A DNA stretch of 64,000 bases from Bacillota bacterium (GCA_023408315.1 JAEYKI010000028.1:62001-126000); one strand, 5' to 3'; positions 41,611-51,192 are shown, counted from the stretch's first letter. Numbers and translations are program-made. The notes: generated from the letters alone by a model not told the origin.

Positions 41611-43299
41611 CTACATCCTTTCAGGCGCGGCAATGCCCAGCAAGTGAAGGCCTGTTCTGATGGTGGTCTGTACCGCCCGCGTGAGCTCTATCCGTGCGCG
41701 TGTCTTAGGTGCGTCCGCATCCATAATCCGGCATTCGTAATAATATTTATTGAAATATTGCGCCAGGAGCGTGATATGCCTGGTGATAATGGAGGGCTCA
41801 TTTTTATCCGCGGCCAGAACCACGGCAGAGGGAAACTCCGCAATTTGCTTGATCACCGCAAACGCGTCGCCGTTATCCAGGGCAGTATAATCCGCCTCCA
41901 CATCCGTTTCACCGTATTTGCGCAAAACGCTGGAAGCCCGCGCGTGCGTGTATTGCACGTATGGGCCCGTCTCTCCGTCAAAGTTCAGAACGCGGTCAAA
42001 GCTGAAAGTAATGTCTTTTATACGCCCGGCGGAGAGGGTGGAATACAGCACAGCGCCAATGCCCACCTGCCTCGCGACTTCTTCCTTATTTTCAAGGCCC
42101 GGGTTTTTCTCGTCAATGGTGGCAAGGGTTTTTTCTATGGAGCGGTTTAAAACATCCTCCAGCAGCACCACTTTGCCCGCACGGGTGGAAAGGGTTCCGT
42201 CTTCCAGGGAAACCATGCCAAAGGCCACGTGCTCGCACTGCCCGGCCCATGGCTTGCCCATTTTTTCCAGCACCGCAAACAACTGCTTGAAGTGCAGGGA
42301 CTGCTGGTAGGCCACTACGTAAAGGGACTTGTAAAAATCAAATGTTTGCTTGCGGTATTCAGCCGCTGCAAGATCCCGCGTTGAATACAGCGTCGCGCCA
42401 TCTGTTTTCAGAATGATGCAGGGGGGCAGGCTGTATTCGTCCAGCCGCACAATCCATGCGCCTTCATCCATCTCAAGCAGGCTCTTTTCCTTTAATTCAT
42501 CAATCACCGGCTGCATTTTATCGTTGTAAAAACTCTCGCCGGTAAAATAATCAAATTGAATGCCAAGCATTTCATACACGCGTTTGGCTTCGCGCAGGGT
42601 CAGGTCGGAAAACCAGCCAAATATCCGCAGGGCTTCCGGGTCCCCGTCCTCTATCTTCTTAAACCAGGCGCGGCCCATTTCGTCCAGCGATTCGTCTTTC
42701 TTGGCTTCATCATGAAAACGCACATAAAGCTTGAGCATGGCGGAAACGGAATCGCGCTCTATCTCCGCGTCGTCCCCCCACAGTTTGTAGGCTGTAATCA
42801 ACTTGCCGAATTGCGTTCCCCAGTCTCCCAGATGGTTGACGCCAACCGGGTTGAAGCCAAGGTATTTGTAGATTTTGTATAAGGAATTCCCAATTGCTGT
42901 GCTGGATAAATGGCCTATATGAAAAGGCTTTGCAATGTTCACGGAAGAATAGTCAATGACCACACAGCGGTTTTGGCCCATATCAGAAGAACCCCAGTTG
43001 TCCGCCGCAAAAACAGAGGAGAGGGTATTTTGGCAGAAAAAGGCCCGGTCATAAAAAAAATTGATATAACCGCCCTGGTGCTCCACCCGTCCAATGCCTT
43101 GGGGCGCGCTTATTTGCCCGGCAAGTTCCTGGGCAATCGCCTGCGGGCTCTTGCGCAACTGCTTGGCAAGCCTGAAGCACGGCAAGGCCAGATCACCCAT
43201 TTTTGGATCCGGCGGTACCTCCAGCATGTCCAGTAATTCCGATTGTATAAGGCCCAGAGCCTCTGCCGCGCTTTGCGCGATCGCTTCCTTTATTTCCAT
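41611..43299 (-). CDS. argS: arginyl-tRNA synthetase
   Basis: Class I synthetase, 562 residues from ATG 43299 (MEIKEAIAQSAAEAL), with AAAGGG eight bases upstream. N-terminal additional domain, then HIGH motif KPFHIGHLSSTAIG, a degenerate KMSKS loop in TLSTRAGKVVLLEDVL, and the anticodon-binding DALR domain with the usual R-M C-terminus (GIAAPERM). Two-gene unit with serS. Confidence 0.97.
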   Translation of the reverse strand: MEIKEAIAQSAAEALGLIQSELLDMLEVPPDPKMGDLALPCFRLAKQLRKSPQAIAQELAGQISAPQGIGRVEHQGGYINFFYDRAFFCQNTLSSVFAADNWGSSDMGQNRCVVIDYSSVNIAKPFHIGHLSSTAIGNSLYKIYKYLGFNPVGVNHLGDWGTQFGKLITAYKLWGDDAEIERDSVSAMLKLYVRFHDEAKKDESLDEMGRAWFKKIEDGDPEALRIFGWFSDLTLREAKRVYEMLGIQFDYFTGESFYNDKMQPVIDELKEKSLLEMDEGAWIVRLDEYSLPPCIILKTDGATLYSTRDLAAAEYRKQTFDFYKSLYVVAYQQSLHFKQLFAVLEKMGKPWAGQCEHVAFGMVSLEDGTLSTRAGKVVLLEDVLNRSIEKTLATIDEKNPGLENKEEVARQVGIGAVLYSTLSAGRIKDITFSFDRVLNFDGETGPYVQYTHARASSVLRKYGETDVEADYTALDNGDAFAVIKQIAEFPSAVVLAADKNEPSIITRHITLLAQYFNKYYYECRIMDADAPKTRARIELTRAVQTTIRTGLHLLGIAAPERM

Positions 43300-43330
43300 C
43301 AGGTAAACCCTTTCTTTGCTCATAAATTTT

Positions 43331-43339
43331 AATATAGCA
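43331..43339 (-). promoter_or_regulatory. argS-serS extended -10 promoter
   Basis: Minus strand TGCTATATT (43339-43331), the same TGC-extended form used for dnaA and remB; no clear -35 box at 17 bases. Confidence 0.4.
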
Positions 43340-43410
43340 CAAAAAATCAAATAATAAAACAACTTATCAAACTTTTTGTTGCCCGTTTCCATTCCGGTTC
43401 AAACAAGGTA

Positions 43411-43439
43411 TTGACAAAATCAAATATATTGGGTACATT
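43411..43439 (+). promoter_or_regulatory. promoter of the ROK-MFS operon
   Basis: TTGACA (43411-43416), 17 bases, TACATT (43434-43439). Confidence 0.6.
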
Positions 43440-43488
43440 TGTTATTAAAGAACATTTAAAAAGTATTTTAATAAAAGGAGGCACAGGT

Positions 43489-44502
43489 ATGCTGAGCGCA
43501 AATACCGTTTTAATAAAAGAAGTCAACAAGGCTCTGATGCGCGCGGAGTTTATGCAACTGCGGAACGCAACCGTACACCAGCTATCCAGAAAGACTGGCC
43601 TCAGCGTGGTTACTGTTTCGTCCCTGCTTTCCGAAATGCAGGAGACGGGCGAAGTGCTGATTGGCTCCGCAATCCCCTCCAACGGGGGGCGGCCTTCCAT
43701 ATTGTACACATATAACGAGAATTTTCGCCAGGCCGTTGTAATCTACGGATGCCAGAAAAACAACAGCAATCTGATCCATTTCTTAATTGTGAATTTATAT
43801 GGGGAATGCCTGGCACGGCAGGAGGCATACGTACCGGAAGTGGAAATCGGGGGCTTTAGCGCATATATAGACGAAGCCGTTCAAAAATTTCCGGCAATAG
43901 GCGCAATTGGTTTTGGTTTGCCGGGTCCGGAAGAGGATGGCGTCATTCTTGGAGGCGATTATAAAAAACTGATAGGCGGCGAATTTATGCGGTTTTACCG
44001 TGAGCGTTATGGCCTTCCGGTTGCATTTATAAACGACGTAAATGCGGCGGTAAGCGGATTTTATAAAGAGCATGCAAATTTGCGCTGCGTTGCCGGTTTA
44101 TATTTTCCAAGGATATACCGGGTAGGGGCCGGGATCTTGATGAACGGCAAAATACATACGGGGTTTCGCAGTTTTGCAGGCGAGTTGGCGTGTATGCCGT
44201 CGCAAACGGACTGGCTTGGGCTGGATTACACGGACCGGGCAGCCGTTACGGAAGCGGTGGGAAAGCTGCTGGCAACGTATTGCTGCATCGTTGCGCCGGA
44301 GCAGTTTGTTCTGTATGGCGATTTTTTTGAAATCGGCAGCGCGGAAGAGATACAAACGTATACGCAAAGCCTCGTGCCCCCGTATTTCCGCGTGAGCGTA
44401 TGCGTCTCGGGCAGTTTTGAAAAAGATTTTGAACAGGGCGTCATTCGGGCCGCTCTGGAGCAATTAAACGATTCCATTATAATAACAAAGAAAGGAATTT
44501 AA
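43489..44502 (+). CDS. ROK-family transcriptional regulator
   Basis: 337 residues from ATG 43489, with AGGAGG seven bases upstream. N-terminal winged helix (HQLSRKTGLSVVTVSSLLSEMQETGEVL, about 25-52) and C-terminal ROK sugar-kinase-like domain (GAIGFGLPGPEEDGVI, FINDVNAAVSGFY). The CxCGxxGC zinc cluster of canonical ROK proteins is not visible, and no intact kinase DGT motif is seen, so it is probably a sugar-sensing repressor without kinase activity. One base precedes the MFS gene, its likely regulatory target. Confidence 0.8.
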   Translation: MLSANTVLIKEVNKALMRAEFMQLRNATVHQLSRKTGLSVVTVSSLLSEMQETGEVLIGSAIPSNGGRPSILYTYNENFRQAVVIYGCQKNNSNLIHFLIVNLYGECLARQEAYVPEVEIGGFSAYIDEAVQKFPAIGAIGFGLPGPEEDGVILGGDYKKLIGGEFMRFYRERYGLPVAFINDVNAAVSGFYKEHANLRCVAGLYFPRIYRVGAGILMNGKIHTGFRSFAGELACMPSQTDWLGLDYTDRAAVTEAVGKLLATYCCIVAPEQFVLYGDFFEIGSAEEIQTYTQSLVPPYFRVSVCVSGSFEKDFEQGVIRAALEQLNDSIIITKKGI

Positions 44503-44503
44503 T

Positions 44504-45709
44504 ATGTTGACCGGTTTGTTGGTTATTATTTATCTGTCATTTATCAGTCTGGGGCTGCCGGATTCCCTGCTGGGTTCGGCTTGGCCTTCCATCAGCGCGG
44601 GCATTGGCGTACCGGTTTCGTACGCCGGAATCATATCCATGATCATGGCCGGCGGAACGATAATCTCCAGTTTTATGAGCGGGCGGGTGGTTAGAAAATT
44701 TGGCACAGGCACGGTTACGGCGGTAAGTGTGCTGCTCACCGCGCTGGCCCTGCTGGGCATTAGTATTTTGCCTGGGTTCTGGTGGCTATGCGTGCTGGCC
44801 GTTCCGCTGGGGCTGGGCGCCGGTTCGGTGGATGCGGCGCTCAATAATTTTGTTGCGCTTCATTATAAGGCAAGGCATATGAACTGGCTGCATTGCTTTT
44901 GGGGGATAGGCGCAACAGCCGGGCCGGTGATTATGTCCATGTTCCTGCTGCAAACGGGCGGTTGGAAAATGGGGTACCAAACCATTGGCTTTGTGCAGGC
45001 GGCGCTTGTCGCGGTTCTTTTTGTATCACTGCCTATGTGGAAAAAGGCGGTTCCGGGCAAAGATAATCCGGCGGAAAACGCCGCGCCCAGGCCGCCGCTC
45101 GGGCAAGTGTTCAAAATGCCGGGGGCAAAGGCAGCTCTCCTGGTGTTTTTCTTTTACTGCGCGGTGGAGACCACCACGGGGCTATGGGGCAGCAGCTATC
45201 TGGTTGCGTCAAGAGGCCTTTCCCCAGAGGCAGCCGCGCAATGGATATCCATGTTTTATCTGGGTATCACGGTGGGCAGGTTTGTATGCGGGTTTATATC
45301 CATGAAGCTGAACAACAAAACAATGATCCGCATTGGCCAGATAATCATTGGAGCTGGCGCGGCGCTTATTTTTCTTCCCTCAGGCGTTCTTTTGCTTCTG
45401 GGTTTCCTGCTTACCGGGCTTGGTTGCGCCCCCATTTTTCCCGCCATGCTGCACGAAACCCCCGTGCGGTTCGGCAAACAGCTTTCACAAACTCTGATAG
45501 GCATGCAGATGGGCTGCGCGTATATTGGCGCAACGTTTATGCCTCCTTTGTTTGGCGCCATTGCCGGATATGCGGGCACGTCGCTTTTGCCTTGCTTTTT
45601 GCTGGCCGCTCTTGGCGGGATGGCCGTCGCCGCGGAATGGATCAACCGTATTATGAAAAGCAAAAGCGCTGCTCCTATCAAAGCGGCAAGTACGGATTCG
45701 GTTTTATAG
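44504..45709 (+). CDS. MFS transporter
   Basis: 401 residues with about 12 hydrophobic helices. SGRVVRKFGTGTVTAVSV after helix 2 is the MFS A-motif region; FWGIGATAGPVIMSMFLL and GCAPIFPAMLHETP recall the fucose-permease/FucP-like branch. Immediately after the ROK regulator, so a sugar or sugar-derivative substrate is likely but not identifiable. Confidence 0.85.
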   Translation: MLTGLLVIIYLSFISLGLPDSLLGSAWPSISAGIGVPVSYAGIISMIMAGGTIISSFMSGRVVRKFGTGTVTAVSVLLTALALLGISILPGFWWLCVLAVPLGLGAGSVDAALNNFVALHYKARHMNWLHCFWGIGATAGPVIMSMFLLQTGGWKMGYQTIGFVQAALVAVLFVSLPMWKKAVPGKDNPAENAAPRPPLGQVFKMPGAKAALLVFFFYCAVETTTGLWGSSYLVASRGLSPEAAAQWISMFYLGITVGRFVCGFISMKLNNKTMIRIGQIIIGAGAALIFLPSGVLLLLGFLLTGLGCAPIFPAMLHETPVRFGKQLSQTLIGMQMGCAYIGATFMPPLFGAIAGYAGTSLLPCFLLAALGGMAVAAEWINRIMKSKSAAPIKAASTDSVL

Positions 45710-45767
45710 CAAATTATTATTTTCAAAGAATGCTGCCGGCATTGGAGTGGGTTTAAAACCGCGGCAA

Positions 45768-45796
45768 TTGACGTATATTAAAAATGGTAGTAAACT
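45768..45796 (+). promoter_or_regulatory. promoter of the phasin-like gene
   Basis: TTGACG (45768-45773), 17 bases, TAAACT (45791-45796), about 40 bases before ATG. Confidence 0.5.
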
Positions 45797-45836
45797 AACA
45801 GATAGTTTAAATACCTTAAATAAGGAGGTTTTTAAA

Positions 45837-46142
45837 ATGGCCGGAATACTGGAAGACACAATTAATTTTGGATTTGGCGTATTCGCTTACTCCAGGGAAA
45901 AAATTGAAGAACTGGTGGAAGCGGCAGTCCAGAAAGGCGAAGTTGCCAAAAAGGATGCATCCGCTTTTGTAAGCGAGCTGGTGAAAAAAGGCGAAACCGA
46001 ACGGTCAGAATTATCCAGGATCATTGGAGACGAGGTAAAAAAAGCCGTCAACACAATGGATCAATTAAGGCCGGTATCCAAAGAAGAGGTTCGCGAGATC
46101 ATTCGCGAAGAGCTGAAGAAACAGCAGGAAACCAAGGAGTAA
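45837..46142 (+). CDS. phasin-like coiled-coil protein
   Basis: 101 residues from ATG 45837 with AAGGAGG nine bases upstream. GILEDTINFGFGVFAYSREKIEELVEAAVQKGEVAKKDA then a charged helix to the C-terminus. Matches the short clostridial proteins often labelled phasin or PhaE-like, commonly placed before a UbiB kinase as here. Whether it binds polyhydroxyalkanoate granules is unknown; no pha genes are present. Confidence 0.65.
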   Translation: MAGILEDTINFGFGVFAYSREKIEELVEAAVQKGEVAKKDASAFVSELVKKGETERSELSRIIGDEVKKAVNTMDQLRPVSKEEVREIIREELKKQQETKE

Positions 46143-46143
46143 T

Positions 46144-47868
46144 TTGCCAGGCCGGACGCAAGCTCCGGAGGTGATAGGCATCGACAGAGTAACCAATTTT
46201 CAAAGATACAGGGAAATCATAGCCGCTTTTTCAAGAAACGGCCTTGGTTTCCTTTTCATTAAAAATACCGTGTTTACAATACGCGGCCGCCAGGCGCGGG
46301 TACTGGACGAATCGCACGCCGCACGCGGCATTTCTATTGGCGAGCGCATCCGCAAAACATGCGAAGAGCTGGGCCCCACCTTTATTAAGTTTGGCCAGAT
46401 ATTAAGCACGCGAACGGATATCATCACGCAGAACGTTGCTAACCAGCTTGCAAAACTGCAGGATTCCGTTACGCCTTTTCCGTTTGCATGCGCCAGAGAA
46501 ATGATTGAAAACGAGTTTGGGGATAAACTGGAGAATATATTCAAATGCTTTCCGGAGGAACCTATCGCTTCGGCCTCCATGTCCCAGGTGTATTACGCGG
46601 AGCTGCACTCTGGCGCGCAAGTTGCCGTAAAGGTGCAGCGGCCGGATATCCGCCAGATTGTGGATATAGACATCGCCATTTTAAAGCGCATTGCAAAATT
46701 TGTGAATAAGTATACCAAGTACGGCGAAATGTACGATTTTTACGGCATGGTGGAAGAGTTTGCAAACGTGCTTGCAAGCGAGCTGGATTTTACCATAGAG
46801 GCGGAAAACTGCGACCGGTTCCGCCAGAACCGCCGGAGCGCCAGCGTGTGCGCGCCAGAGATCAAGTGGGTATACACAACGCCAAAGGTTCTTACCATGG
46901 AATACATCGGCGGCATGAAGATTACCGATTTGAAAGCCATCCGGCAAAAGGGCATGGATTCCGAAAAGCTGGCGCGCACCTTTGTAGATTCGCTCATCAT
47001 GCAGATGCTGTCGGACGGCTTTTTTCACGCGGACCCGCATCCCGGCAACATTATCGTGCGGGAAAACGGACAGATTGTGTTTATAGACCTTGGTATGATG
47101 GGAGAACTGACCGAAAAATACAAACAGCTCTTAACAGACATGCTCATTGGCTTGTCCCTGCACAATACCCGCCGCGTGGCTCAGGCCATGGTGGATTTGG
47201 GCATCACCCAGGAAAAGGTGCAGTTCAAGGATTTTGAAAACAGCGTGGGAGATTTGCTGGACAGCATTGTCTACAGGCCGCTCAGCAAAGTGAATATTCT
47301 GCAGGTGTTCATGGGCCTGTTCGACCTTGCGTCCAGGTACAAGATCAGGATACCCCGCGCGTTCACCCTGATTGCAAAGTGCTTGGGCACCGCGCAGACC
47401 ATAATAGAAAAACTCTCCCCGCAGCTTAACATGCTGGAAATTGCACAGGAAACTGCAAAAAAGGTTCTGATAAAATCGTTTGACACGCACGAACTGAAGA
47501 ACGGCATGCTCTCCGGCTTGATAGATGCCGCCGATACCGTTAAACTGATTCCCCGCGTTCTTGCGCGGTTTATTAAAAAAGCGGAAGAAACAGATTTTGT
47601 GTTTGAACTTAAAATCAAAGAGATGGACAAGCTGGAAAAAAATTTGACCACATTGTTTAACCGCATTTCGCTCAGCATTATACTTCTGGCGATCAGCATT
47701 GTGCTGGCTGGAACAATTATATCCATAGGTTCGTTTGTAAAGGGAGGCTCCGGCAACGAGTTTTTGTATGACGTTTCACTCTTTGCCGTTATTGTGGGCC
47801 TTGTGGCGGCGGGCGTGATTGTTGTGGGCATTGTGCTTTCGATATTTCTTTCCAACAGGCATAAATAA
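46144..47868 (+). CDS. UbiB/ABC1/COQ8-family atypical kinase
   Basis: About 562-574 residues. Kinase-like domain with the family KxGQ segment (FIKFGQILSTRTD), the Ala-rich loop in EEPIASASMSQVYYAEL, AVKVQRPD for the lysine, FHADPHPGNI as catalytic loop and FIDLGMMG for metal binding. Two C-terminal membrane helices (about 508-528 and 540-565) anchor it. The start is uncertain: TTG 46144 has GGAG four bases away, but a perfect GGAGGTGAT at 46167-46175 sits eight bases before an ATC codon at 46180. UbiB proteins support ubiquinone synthesis elsewhere; the role in an anaerobe is unclear. Confidence 0.85.
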   Translation: MPGRTQAPEVIGIDRVTNFQRYREIIAAFSRNGLGFLFIKNTVFTIRGRQARVLDESHAARGISIGERIRKTCEELGPTFIKFGQILSTRTDIITQNVANQLAKLQDSVTPFPFACAREMIENEFGDKLENIFKCFPEEPIASASMSQVYYAELHSGAQVAVKVQRPDIRQIVDIDIAILKRIAKFVNKYTKYGEMYDFYGMVEEFANVLASELDFTIEAENCDRFRQNRRSASVCAPEIKWVYTTPKVLTMEYIGGMKITDLKAIRQKGMDSEKLARTFVDSLIMQMLSDGFFHADPHPGNIIVRENGQIVFIDLGMMGELTEKYKQLLTDMLIGLSLHNTRRVAQAMVDLGITQEKVQFKDFENSVGDLLDSIVYRPLSKVNILQVFMGLFDLASRYKIRIPRAFTLIAKCLGTAQTIIEKLSPQLNMLEIAQETAKKVLIKSFDTHELKNGMLSGLIDAADTVKLIPRVLARFIKKAEETDFVFELKIKEMDKLEKNLTTLFNRISLSIILLAISIVLAGTIISIGSFVKGGSGNEFLYDVSLFAVIVGLVAAGVIVVGIVLSIFLSNRHK

Positions 47869-47871
47869 GTA

Positions 47872-47900
47872 TTTTCAACCGGCATAATTCCTTATATAAT
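47872..47900 (+). promoter_or_regulatory. promoter of the rhamnose gene cluster
   Basis: TTTTCA (47872-47877), 17 bases, perfect TATAAT (47895-47900), 35 bases before the glycosyltransferase start. Confidence 0.5.
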
Positions 47901-47934
47901 AAAGAATGCGAAAAAAGATTAAGGAGGTTCCTAT

Positions 47935-48705
47935 TTGCAACGCGTTACGGCAGCCATCGTAAATTACAATGATCTGGATAGTACCCGCAATGCCGTCCAC
48001 TCGCTGTTGCAACATACAGGGGAGTCGTCTTTTCGTTTGTATGTGGTGGATAACTCGCCGACGGATGAAAGCGCTCAACTTCTGCGGAAGGAGTTTCCGC
48101 AAATAGAAGTGGTCCGCTCACCCGAAAACAAAGGATTCGGCGCGGCGCACAACCTGGTGCTTCCGCTGCTGGATTCCGAGTATCATGCGGTGATCAATCC
48201 CGACATAGAAATTAAAACGGATGTTCTTTTGGAACTGTGCGGTTATTTTGACAAGAATCCGGATGTGGGCATCGCGTGCCCCGCCACCTATTTTCCGGAC
48301 GGCGGCATTCAACTGCTCCCTAAAATATTTCCCAAAGTAAAATACCTGCTGGCAAGCAGGCTTCCGTTTAAAAGCAGCAAAGCGCTGCGAACCGAGTATG
48401 TAATGGGAAACGAGGACCTTACCCGGGTGCGGGACGTCCAGTATGTAACCGGGTGCTTTATGTTTATGCGCACATCCCTGTTTAAACGGGTGGGCGGTTT
48501 TGACGAGAGGTATTTCCTGTATTTTGAGGACGCGGATTTAACCCGCATGATCATGCGGCACGCGCGCGCGGTGTACTACCCCTATGCAAGGGTGTACCAC
48601 CATTGGAGCAGGCTGGGGGCAAAAAGCCCCAAGTATTTGTTGATCCAGGTTTCTTCCATGTTCAAATATTTTAAAAAATGGAGAGGAAACTCAAAAGAGC
48701 TTTGA
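47935..48705 (+). CDS. family 2 glycosyltransferase, probable rhamnosyltransferase
   Basis: 256 residues, TTG start seven bases after AGGAGG. GT-A fold: AAIVNYNDLDSTRNAVHSLL, VVDNSPTDES, VRSPENKGFGAAHN, the metal-binding NPDIEI region, and ARVYHHWSRLG near the end. The WbbL-like pattern and position at the head of rmlACBD suggest transfer of rhamnose from dTDP-rhamnose to a cell-wall or exopolysaccharide acceptor; the acceptor is unknown. Confidence 0.85.
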   Translation: MQRVTAAIVNYNDLDSTRNAVHSLLQHTGESSFRLYVVDNSPTDESAQLLRKEFPQIEVVRSPENKGFGAAHNLVLPLLDSEYHAVINPDIEIKTDVLLELCGYFDKNPDVGIACPATYFPDGGIQLLPKIFPKVKYLLASRLPFKSSKALRTEYVMGNEDLTRVRDVQYVTGCFMFMRTSLFKRVGGFDERYFLYFEDADLTRMIMRHARAVYYPYARVYHHWSRLGAKSPKYLLIQVSSMFKYFKKWRGNSKEL

Positions 48706-48715
48706 GGAGGCTTAT

Positions 48716-49594
48716 ATGAAAGGTATTATTCTGGCGGGAGGGTCAGGCACACGGCTGTATCCGCTGACCATTGTCGCAAGCAAGCAGCTTCTGCCCATAT
48801 ACGATAAACCCATGATTTACTATCCCATGTCCACGCTCATGCTTGCGGGCATCAAGGATATACTGATTATTTCCACGCCAACCGACCTTCCAAGGTTTGA
48901 AGAACTGCTGGGAGACGGCAGCCAGTTTGGCATCTCTCTTTCTTACGCAAAGCAGCCTTCGCCGGACGGGCTGGCCCAGGCGTTCATCATCGGCGAGGAG
49001 TTCATTGCGGGTGAAAGCTGTGCCATGGTACTGGGGGACAATATTTTCTACGGAAACGGCCTTTCTTCCATGCTGGCCAAAGCCTCCGGCAATCAGGGCC
49101 GTGCCACTGTGTTCGGCTATTATGTAGACGATCCGCAGCGCTTTGGAATCGTGGAGTTTGATGAGAACCAGAAAGCTATTTCCATTGAAGAAAAGCCGGA
49201 GAACCCAAAAAGCAACTACTGCGTAACCGGGCTGTATTTTTACGACGAACGCGTGGTGGAATACGCAAAAGCCTTAAGGCCATCCAAACGGGGCGAGCTT
49301 GAAATAACGGATTTAAACCGCGTATACCTGGAAGACGGCACACTGGACGTTCAGCTTCTGGGCCGGGGATTCGCCTGGCTGGATACCGGCACGTTTGATT
49401 CGCTGATTGAGGCGGGCGATTTTGTAAAAACCATCCAGTCCCGGCAGGGTATCATGCTTTCCGCGCCGGAGGAAATTGCTTTCCGCAAAGGGTGGATTAC
49501 AAAAGAAACACTGGTACAGAGCGCAAAACGGTACGGCAAATCGCCTTACGGGCAGCATCTTTTAAAGGTTGCCGAGGGGAGGGTGTTCGACTGA
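48716..49594 (+). CDS. rmlA: glucose-1-phosphate thymidylyltransferase
   Basis: First step of dTDP-L-rhamnose synthesis. 292 residues, opening MKGIILAGGSGTRLYPLT, the nucleotidyltransferase loop; QPSPDGLAQAFIIGEEFI and LGDNIFYGNGL are diagnostic. GAGGAGG precedes ATG. Order in this operon is A-C-B-D. Its stop overlaps the rmlC start. Confidence 0.97.
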   Translation: MKGIILAGGSGTRLYPLTIVASKQLLPIYDKPMIYYPMSTLMLAGIKDILIISTPTDLPRFEELLGDGSQFGISLSYAKQPSPDGLAQAFIIGEEFIAGESCAMVLGDNIFYGNGLSSMLAKASGNQGRATVFGYYVDDPQRFGIVEFDENQKAISIEEKPENPKSNYCVTGLYFYDERVVEYAKALRPSKRGELEITDLNRVYLEDGTLDVQLLGRGFAWLDTGTFDSLIEAGDFVKTIQSRQGIMLSAPEEIAFRKGWITKETLVQSAKRYGKSPYGQHLLKVAEGRVFD

Positions 49595-50148
49595 TGAGTG
49601 ACCTGCATGTAGAAAAAACCGGCCTGGAAGGCCTTTATGTGGTAAGCCCCAAGGTATATGGAGACCACCGGGGCTGGTTTACGGAAACCTATTCCAAGTG
49701 CAAGCTGGAGGAAGCGGGGCTGTCTGCGGATTTTGTGCAGGATAACCATTCTTTTTCCGAGCAGAAGGGCACGCTCAGGGGCCTGCATTTTCAGCTTTCC
49801 CCAAAGTCCCAGATCAAGCTGATCCGTTGCAGCCGTGGAGCAGTTTTGGATGTTGTGGTGGATTTAAGAAAACAATCAGCCACCTATCAAAAATGGTATT
49901 CCATTGAACTCACGGCGGAAAACGCCAGACAATTATGGATTCCAAAGGGGTTTGCCCACGGGTTTTTAACGCTCACGGAAGACTGCGAGATTCAGTACAA
50001 GGTGGACGAATTTTATTCACCGGAGCACGACCGCAGCATCCGGTTTGACGACCCGCAGATTGGGATTAACTGGGATGTGCAGGATCCCATTCTGTCTCCC
50101 AAAGACCTGAACGCTCCCCTGTTGCAAGAAAGCGACGCAAATTTTTAA
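49594..50148 (+). CDS. rmlC: dTDP-4-dehydrorhamnose 3,5-epimerase
   Basis: Third step of dTDP-rhamnose synthesis. 184 residues from ATG 49594, one base overlapping the rmlA stop. Cupin core: GWFTETYSKCKLEEAG, QDNHSFSEQKGTLRGLHFQ with the catalytic His, and WIPKGFAHGFLTL. A longer reading from 49492 lies inside rmlA and is rejected. Confidence 0.96.
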   Translation: MSDLHVEKTGLEGLYVVSPKVYGDHRGWFTETYSKCKLEEAGLSADFVQDNHSFSEQKGTLRGLHFQLSPKSQIKLIRCSRGAVLDVVVDLRKQSATYQKWYSIELTAENARQLWIPKGFAHGFLTLTEDCEIQYKVDEFYSPEHDRSIRFDDPQIGINWDVQDPILSPKDLNAPLLQESDANF

Positions 50149-50169
50149 ATGTGCAAAAGGAGAAAATGA

Positions 50170-51189
50170 ATGAAGATACTGGTAACCGGAGGCGCGGGCT
50201 TTATAGGCGCAAATTTTGTATATTACATGCTTAAAGAGCATCCGGACTACAAGATTGTGGCATTTGACCTGCTGACTTACGCAGGCAACCTGGAAACGCT
50301 GGAGGACGCGCTGAAAAACCCCAACTGCAAGTTTATCCGTGGAGATATTGCGGACCGCAAGGCCGTATACGAAATGTTTGAACAGGAAAAATTTGATATT
50401 GTGGTTAACTTTGCCGCCGAATCCCATGTGGACAGGTCCATAGAAAACCCGGAGATATTCCTGGTCACCAACGTTATGGGCACGCAGGTGCTGCTGGACG
50501 CAGCCCGCAAATTCGGCGTACAGCGGTTCCACCAGGTATCCACGGACGAGGTATACGGGGACCTTCCTCTGGAGCGGACCGACCTGTTCTTTACGGAAGA
50601 AACACCCATTCACACGTCTTCCCCTTATTCGGCTTCCAAGGCTTCGGCGGATCTTCTGGCTCTCGCGTATTTTAAAACATACAAAATGCCGGTTACAGTT
50701 TCGCGCTGCTCCAATAACTACGGGCCGTATCATTTTCCGGAGAAGCTGATTCCGCTCATCATATCCCGCGCGCTGGCAGACCAGTCTTTGCCCGTATACG
50801 GCAAAGGCGAAAATGTGCGCGACTGGCTGTATGTGGAGGACCATTGCTCGGCCATAGACCTGGTGATCCACAAGGGCCGAGTGGGCGAGGTGTACAATAT
50901 TGGCGGGCATAACGAGAAAAAGAATATAGACGTGGTGCGCACCATCCTAAAAGCGCTGGGCAAGCCCGAAAGCCTGATCACATACGTGACCGACCGGGCG
51001 GGGCACGATTTGCGTTACGCCATTGACCCCGCCAAAATACACAGCGAGCTTGGCTGGCTGCCCGCCACACCTTTTGACAAGGGCATTCAGAAGACAATAG
51101 ACTGGTATTTGAGCCATCAGGATTGGTGGAAGAACATTATTAACGGCGAATACAAAAATTATTATGAAAAAATGTATACAAACAGGTGA
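50170..51189 (+). CDS. rmlB: dTDP-glucose 4,6-dehydratase
   Basis: Second step of dTDP-rhamnose synthesis. 339 residues, extended short-chain dehydrogenase: NAD motif TGGAGFIGANFVYYML, VSTDEVYGDL with the catalytic Asp-Glu pair, YSASKASADLL with the YxxxK pair, and SRCSNNYGPYHFPEKLIPL. AAAGGAG upstream. It is followed three bases later by rmlD. Confidence 0.97.
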   Translation: MKILVTGGAGFIGANFVYYMLKEHPDYKIVAFDLLTYAGNLETLEDALKNPNCKFIRGDIADRKAVYEMFEQEKFDIVVNFAAESHVDRSIENPEIFLVTNVMGTQVLLDAARKFGVQRFHQVSTDEVYGDLPLERTDLFFTEETPIHTSSPYSASKASADLLALAYFKTYKMPVTVSRCSNNYGPYHFPEKLIPLIISRALADQSLPVYGKGENVRDWLYVEDHCSAIDLVIHKGRVGEVYNIGGHNEKKNIDVVRTILKALGKPESLITYVTDRAGHDLRYAIDPAKIHSELGWLPATPFDKGIQKTIDWYLSHQDWWKNIINGEYKNYYEKMYTNR

Positions 51190-51192
51190 GGT

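Noticed and set aside
40323..43440. T-box riboswitch ahead of argS-serS
   Set aside because: Looked for the conserved T-box sequence and terminator in the short leader and between the genes; not present.
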